11,315 nucleotides of DNA from contig CAZLNH010000312.1 in the NCBI GenBank assembly GCA_964560775.1, positions 1 through 11,315 on the forward strand. Reading direction: 5' to 3'. Source of the DNA: Woeseia sp964560775. GTDB lineage: Bacteria; Pseudomonadota; Gammaproteobacteria; Steroidobacterales; Woeseiaceae. Positions 7,231 through 11,315 of this stretch are shown here, piece after piece (within the stretch, counting starts at the first letter, position 1; every line of letters begins with the position of its first letter). The translations under genes and the position numbers were made by a program. Under the pieces are notes generated by a model. That model was not told the DNA's origin, made no database searches, and saw only the letters and a program-made list of their open reading frames with translations.

Positions 7231-8619
7231 CTACAAAACCTTGCCGGGATTCAGGATATTCCGGGGGTCCAGAGCCTGCTTCAACTGTCGCATGACGGCC
7301 ACTTCCGTAGCACTGCGATATTTGCGCAAGGCGTCGCGCTTCAGGACTCCTATACCGTGCTCGGCGCTGAAACTGCCGTCAAAACGTGCGACCGTGTCAT
7401 AAACGATGCTGGCGACGTCATCGCGCAACGCGAGAAATCTGTCACCGTCCCAGGTTCGCGGCTGGCTGACATTGAAATGCACGTTACCGTCGCCGACGTG
7501 TCCGAATGCCACGATCCGCGCATCGGGAACATACTTGAGAACAGCCTCGCCAGCCTCGTCGATAAAGCGCCCGATCGCATCGACCGGAACCGATACATCA
7601 TGTTTCAGGCTCGCACCTTCCGCTTTCTGGGCCTCGGATATCGCATGCCGGAGCTGCCAGAACTGATCGCGTTCGGACGCATTCTTTGCGATCGCTGCGT
7701 CCGTCGCCATCGATTCATCAAGCACGTCCATCAACACGCCTTCGAACGACGCTTCGCCACAGGGAATCGCGCATTCCACCAACACGTGCCAGGCGGCGTC
7801 CGTGCCGAGCGGTCCGCGGGTGCCGGCCCGGTGCCGCAGTACGCAATCCAGTGCGCGTTCCGATATCAACTCAAAGGCCTGCAGCTGGTCGGCCAACCGG
7901 ATTCGCAACTCGGCAAGCAATGCAACGGCTGCCTGTGGCGACTCGACCGCCAACCACGCGGTGCCGACAGCGGACACAGGCGGAAACAGCCGCAAGCTGG
8001 CCGCGGTGATGATGCCGAGCGTACCCTCGGAGCCGATAAAAAGTTGCTTCAGATCGTAGCCCGCCGTGTCCTTGCGTAATGTCCGCAAGCCGTCGATGAC
8101 GCGGCCGTCAGCCAGTACAACCTCCAGCCCCAATACCTGGTCGCGCGCGGTACCGTAACGCAAGACGTTCGTGCCGCCCGCATTGGTCGAAAGGTTACCG
8201 CCGATTTGGCAGCTTCCTTCGGCGGCCAGGCTGAGCGGGAACAATCGTGCCGCGTCGGCGGCCGCGCGCTGCAAATCCGCAAGAACGCAACCAGCTTCGG
8301 CGATCATCGAATAATTATCGGCGGACACGGCGCGTATCCGGCGCATGCGCGACAGTGACAGCAGTATTTGTTCGCCGCTCTGGTCGGGTATTGCGCCGCC
8401 ACACAAACCGGTGTTGCCACCCTGCGGCACGATCCCCAGGCCGGCATTGGCGCAGGTTTTCACGATCGCCGCGGTTTCGTCCGTCGTCGCTGGCATCAGC
8501 ATCAGCGGCGTGTTGCCTCGCCAGGTGCCGCGCCACTCGGTCAGATGCGGTTCGAGGCGTTCGGCATCACTGGTCCAGCCCCTGCTGCCGACGATGGATT
8601 TCAGTGCGTCAAAAACCAC
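7231..8619 (-). CDS. FAD-linked D-2-hydroxyacid dehydrogenase (GlcD / D-lactate / D-2-hydroxyglutarate type)
   Basis: Flavoenzyme of 462 residues that would oxidise a D-2-hydroxyacid to its 2-oxoacid and pass electrons to an acceptor such as quinone or ETF. The N-terminal PCMH-type FAD domain shows PQGGNTGLCGG (65-75), GGNLSTNAGGTN (140-151) and GSEGTLGI (196-203). The C-terminal FAD-oxidase domain shows KHDVSVP (339-345), HVGDGNVHF (374-382), SAEHGIG (418-424) and a closing DPRNILNPGKVL. The frame extends 50 codons upstream to an ATG at 8769, but that part overlaps the dehydratase and reads as unrelated Arg/Ser-rich sequence. The GTG at 8619, with GGAG six bases upstream, matches family length and leaves an 11-bp overlap with the dehydratase stop, which suggests translational coupling. 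Closest in form to D-2-hydroxyglutarate or D-lactate dehydrogenases; the substrate cannot be fixed from sequence alone. No membrane segment is visible. Confidence 0.85.
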   Translation of the reverse strand: MVFDALKSIVGSRGWTSDAERLEPHLTEWRGTWRGNTPLMLMPATTDETAAIVKTCANAGLGIVPQGGNTGLCGGAIPDQSGEQILLSLSRMRRIRAVSADNYSMIAEAGCVLADLQRAAADAARLFPLSLAAEGSCQIGGNLSTNAGGTNVLRYGTARDQVLGLEVVLADGRVIDGLRTLRKDTAGYDLKQLFIGSEGTLGIITAASLRLFPPVSAVGTAWLAVESPQAAVALLAELRIRLADQLQAFELISERALDCVLRHRAGTRGPLGTDAAWHVLVECAIPCGEASFEGVLMDVLDESMATDAAIAKNASERDQFWQLRHAISEAQKAEGASLKHDVSVPVDAIGRFIDEAGEAVLKYVPDARIVAFGHVGDGNVHFNVSQPRTWDGDRFLALRDDVASIVYDTVARFDGSFSAEHGIGVLKRDALRKYRSATEVAVMRQLKQALDPRNILNPGKVL

Positions 8620-9592
8620 GTTCTGCTCCGATGCCCGTCTGCTGCTGGTAGGTCGCCCAATCGATGTTGCTGCCGCACAGTAGTATGACCGACTTGCAGC
8701 CGCGTACCGGCTCCGCCAGCGGTCCCAGCAAGGCGGCGGTACTCGCCGCGCATGCTGCCTCGACGGCAACCTTCATATGCTCGAACAGGAACCGCATCGC
8801 GGCACGCAATTCGTCGTCGGAGACCTGCACCAGTTTATCGACATTATCGCGGCACAAGCTGAACGAATGCGGCAACGCAAAAGGCGCCCCCAGACTGTCC
8901 GCTATTGTATCGACATGGTCGAGACGCTGCGGACTCCCAGCCTCGAAGCTTCTCCGCATGCTGTCGGCGCCCTCCGGCTCGATGCCGAACACCGCGCCAG
9001 CCGGATTGAGCTGCTTCGCAACCGACGCGATGCCGGAACACAGCCCGCCACCGCCAATCGGCACCAGCAAGTTGTCGAAGTCCGGTACATCCTCGCAAAT
9101 CTCGAGACCCACCGTTGCCGTACCCAGTGTTGTCAGCGGACCCTCAAACGGGTGCACGAGGTAGCGCCCCTCGTTATGCTGGATTTTCGCTGCCAGTTCA
9201 AACGCACTGTGCACGTCGTCAGCCAGCACGACGTCCGCGCCGTAATCCCGGCATCGCGCCACACGGAGCGGACTCGCGGCGCGAAGCATCACCACCTTCG
9301 CGCTCGTACCGGCCTGTTGCGCGGCAAACGCGGTCGCGATGGCATGGTTGCCCGCGCTGACAGCCGTCACGCCCGCCCGCAACTGCTGCTTGTCAAGGCT
9401 CAGAATTACCGCCAAGGCGCCTCGTGGCTTGAAGGTCGAAGTCTGCTGAAGGAACTCGAGCTTCGCCAACACCTCGCCGCCGGTTTCGTGTTCCAGAGCC
9501 GGGCAACGCACCATCGGCGTGCGCACCAGCCAGCGCGACAACCGGTCGCGCAGTTGCCTGACGTCTTCAATCGCTGGCGGGATTACCGACAT
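8609..9592 (-). CDS. PLP-dependent threonine/serine dehydratase
   Basis: Fold-type II PLP enzyme of 327 residues, expected to deaminate L-threonine to 2-oxobutyrate and/or L-serine to pyruvate in the cytoplasm. K55 in STFKPRGA (52-59) is the PLP lysine, SAGNHA (79-84) contacts substrate, GGGG (180-183) cradles the phosphate and CGSNID (306-311) is the C-terminal cofactor motif. There is no C-terminal regulatory ACT-like domain, so it resembles short catabolic-type dehydratases rather than the isoleucine-feedback IlvA. ATG at 9592 is chosen over the frame's first ATG (9640): AGAGG lies four bases before it, the extra 16 residues look non-coding, and the length fits the family. It is first of a two-gene unit with the FAD enzyme. 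Serine racemase and hydroxyaspartate ammonia-lyase share this fold and cannot be excluded. Confidence 0.85.
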   Translation of the reverse strand: MSVIPPAIEDVRQLRDRLSRWLVRTPMVRCPALEHETGGEVLAKLEFLQQTSTFKPRGALAVILSLDKQQLRAGVTAVSAGNHAIATAFAAQQAGTSAKVVMLRAASPLRVARCRDYGADVVLADDVHSAFELAAKIQHNEGRYLVHPFEGPLTTLGTATVGLEICEDVPDFDNLLVPIGGGGLCSGIASVAKQLNPAGAVFGIEPEGADSMRRSFEAGSPQRLDHVDTIADSLGAPFALPHSFSLCRDNVDKLVQVSDDELRAAMRFLFEHMKVAVEAACAASTAALLGPLAEPVRGCKSVILLCGSNIDWATYQQQTGIGAERGF

Positions 9593-9854
9593 AAAGCCTC
9601 TTGCGCCCCCGTCGCCACGGCCCGTCCAGGGTCCGCACATGCTGTTGCAATGCCTGAAATTTGAATTACCTACGACCGACTGTTAATAAAACTTGCGCAA
9701 TCCGGCCGACTTGATTACTTTGATCGAATAACGACGGTCAGGCAATGACCTGAAGCCGCCGACGGGGATTGGGTGGCGTCCGGTAGTACAATCAAGAGTA
9801 TATGCCGGCGCACCTGCAAACATGCTTTTTCGGCATTCGCCTTGAGTCAGTTGC
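9593..9854. other. Divergent intergenic region
   Basis: This 262-bp region separates the leftward dehydratase from the rightward cyclase-like gene and should hold promoters for both. It is locally AT-richer around 9660-9730. No -35/-10 pair is convincing in either direction; the best rightward option is TTGCGC near 9695 with a poor -10 17 bases later. One palindrome (9736-9750) is present. No small gene is supported. Confidence 0.4.
9736..9750. repeat. Palindrome upstream of the cyclase-like gene
   Basis: GGTCA, GGCAA, TGACC forms an inverted repeat with 5-bp arms, 104 bp before the rightward start. It shares GTCAGGCAAT with the reverse strand of 7200-7214. It may be an operator for either divergent gene; no known regulator's consensus is recognised. 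Confidence 0.25.
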
Positions 9855-11102
9855 ATGGAATTTGACGACCTTTCGCAGTCGGGCATACACCGGATAGCCA
9901 GCTATTCGCCGTATCTCGATCAGCTCGCGGGCTATGCCAACGACATGGGCCTGCGGCAACGTAGCAACCTCGTCCACCTGGAACGCAATCTGAATGACCT
10001 GTGGGCGCTTGGCCAGAACAGCCTGCTGAGCTGGACGCCGATCGACGATGGCATGCTGGTGCTGGTTGTGCCGCATTATGCGATTGCCGAGTATGCCGCC
10101 AGCACCCAGACGGAAAACGGCGGCCCACAGCGTGTATCCGCGCACTTCATCACTGAACTGATTTCAGGCGAACGGCAGCTGACCCTACTCCAGATGCAGA
10201 AGGTCTCGCGACTGCTGCAAGTGGAACCCAAACGCATTCACCTGCGACAGACGCTGAGCGGGCACCCGGTTGAAACACAAATCATTGAGAAGATGATTCG
10301 CCGCTATGGCATCAACTATGTCGCCAGCCGTGCCGTAACGCTGTTTGACATCGTTGGTTTCAGCCTGCTGACGCCGTTTGAGCAAATGACCCAGCTGAAC
10401 AGCTTGTCCTATTCGCTCAATTCGGCGCACGCCAAAATGCTGGAACGCGACGTCGGTATCAATTTTGCTCGTTCATCGAGCGGTGACGGCTTCTACATCT
10501 GGAACCGGGACCACGGCCTGGACGCGAACATCAACCTGTACCATTTCATGCATCTCGTCCTCGCGGACAATGCAATTGCGCGCAGCAAGTCAACGGCGAA
10601 AATCGTACCGCGATTGAGGGCATGTTTCCATGTCGGAAGCTGTTACGAGTTTCACCAGGCCGAAGGATTGAACCCGACCATTCATGACTTTATTGTCGGC
10701 GACGTGACTATAGAACTCGCCCGAATGATCGAGGCGGCGTTACCCGGGCAAATCCTTGTCGGCGACTTCCTCGCGGAACTGGCGGCCGACTGTGACGGCC
10801 AGGAACAAACGCAAGTGCATCTGGATGCGATTGCGTTCCTTGAACAGGCGCAGGGAAATTTGCCGAAACTGAGCGGCCTTGAACTGTCCGGCGAAAAAGT
10901 GTCGGCCATCAAGTGCTACCTGACCGGAGAACGGCTGGAAAGCGGCGACTTCAATATTAGAAAACTGAACATCCGCGACAAGCATGGCTTGAGCCGCACC
11001 GCCTACAACGCGAAGGTCAATATCTACCGCGAATCCGCCGACCCCATTCTACTTGGCATCGAGGATCGCAAGCTGCAGATCGAGGGCGTCGAGCAAGTGT
11101 AA
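9855..11102 (+). CDS. Protein with divergent class III nucleotidyl cyclase core
   Basis: A 415-residue protein with no signal peptide or membrane segment, so probably cytoplasmic. Residues about 158-305 resemble the adenylate/guanylate cyclase homology domain: LFDIVGFS (163-170) matches the FxDIxGF strand with the first metal aspartate D165, SSGDGFYIW (208-216) matches the GDG hairpin with D211, and VGDVTIELAR...PGQILVG (281-303) matches the late helix and strand with R290. The asparagine normally four residues before that arginine is isoleucine here (I286), and the lysine often just before GDG is replaced by serine or arginine. Activity is therefore uncertain: it may be an unusual cyclase or a non-catalytic nucleotide sensor. 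I recognise neither the N-terminal 150 residues nor the C-terminal 105. The ATG at 9855 has only a weak upstream GAG. The stop is seven bases before a tRNA gene on the other strand, and no terminator is seen between. Confidence 0.65.
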   Translation: MEFDDLSQSGIHRIASYSPYLDQLAGYANDMGLRQRSNLVHLERNLNDLWALGQNSLLSWTPIDDGMLVLVVPHYAIAEYAASTQTENGGPQRVSAHFITELISGERQLTLLQMQKVSRLLQVEPKRIHLRQTLSGHPVETQIIEKMIRRYGINYVASRAVTLFDIVGFSLLTPFEQMTQLNSLSYSLNSAHAKMLERDVGINFARSSSGDGFYIWNRDHGLDANINLYHFMHLVLADNAIARSKSTAKIVPRLRACFHVGSCYEFHQAEGLNPTIHDFIVGDVTIELARMIEAALPGQILVGDFLAELAADCDGQEQTQVHLDAIAFLEQAQGNLPKLSGLELSGEKVSAIKCYLTGERLESGDFNIRKLNIRDKHGLSRTAYNAKVNIYRESADPILLGIEDRKLQIEGVEQV

Positions 11103-11109
11103 TTTAAAA

Positions 11110-11186
<77 letters not shown>

Positions 11187-11315
11187 ACCGGAACTTGGCT
11201 ATCTTACCCGCGATGGTATCGGATGCGGGCTAAAGGCGCGGCCATGATACGTGCCGCCGTCGTGCTCGGAAAGGATTTTGTCAGCGCCGCAGTATCTTCA
11301 GAACTTGTTCAAGTT
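11187..11315. other. Upstream of tRNA-Pro; window edge
   Basis: On the minus strand TAAGAT (11206-11201) lies where the -10 of the tRNA promoter would be expected, eight to fifteen bases before the mature 5' end, but no good -35 accompanies it. Two short frames are open to the edge and cannot be resolved. One is a minus-strand tail ending LEQVLKILRR at a TGA (11283-11281), which could be the end of an upstream gene. The other is a plus-strand ATG frame from 11244 (MIRAAVVLGKDF...) preceded by AAGG. Confidence 0.3.

Noticed and set aside
8620..8769. Fifty-codon N-terminal extension of the FAD enzyme
   Set aside because: Reads as Arg/Ser-rich sequence out of frame with the dehydratase C-terminus; the GTG at 8619 has a good ribosome binding site and gives the family length.
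8777..9664. Plus-strand open frame (295 codons) opposite the dehydratase
   Set aside because: Antisense shadow of a well-supported PLP enzyme, with no motif of its own.

Overview
The window reads as chromosomal DNA of a GC-rich gammaproteobacterium. The evidence is a fused aspartate kinase / diaminopimelate decarboxylase (LysAC, known mainly from Xanthomonas-type and related gammaproteobacteria), a tRNA-Pro with an encoded CCA end, and a HAD-type membrane serine/threonine kinase of a proteobacterial subfamily. I cannot place it to genus. No insertion sequence, CRISPR array, phage gene or clear foreign island is visible.

Layout. Five genes run leftward (minus strand), in transcription order: a PLP threonine/serine dehydratase (9592-8609), an FAD-linked 2-hydroxyacid dehydrogenase overlapping it by 11 bp (8619-7231), a transmembrane serine/threonine kinase with periplasmic Calx-beta-like domains (7116-4819), dihydroxy-acid dehydratase IlvD (4691-3000) and LysAC (2738-96). 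One gene runs rightward, a 415-residue protein with a divergent class III nucleotidyl cyclase core (9855-11102). It ends 7 bases before a leftward tRNA-Pro(GGG) gene at 11110-11186.

Metabolic theme. LysAC makes aspartyl phosphate, the first step to lysine, threonine and methionine, and also performs the last step to lysine. The dehydratase could turn threonine into 2-oxobutyrate, which enters isoleucine synthesis through IlvD. The FAD enzyme would also produce a 2-oxoacid. The kinase and the cyclase-like protein are signalling genes set among these enzymes, with no visible functional link to them.

Most interesting point. The 261-bp gap in front of lysAC looks like a transcription attenuator. 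It holds a candidate promoter, a 39-codon reading frame with an Ile-Lys-Pro-Lys-Thr-Lys run, several hairpins, and a strong intrinsic terminator (9 bp with one bulged base, tetraloop, nine U) ending only 35 bases before the lysAC start codon. Lysine and threonine are end products of the pathway LysAC controls, so a leader-peptide attenuator is a reasonable and testable reading. The second point of interest is the divergent cyclase-like protein, whose two flanking regions I do not recognise.
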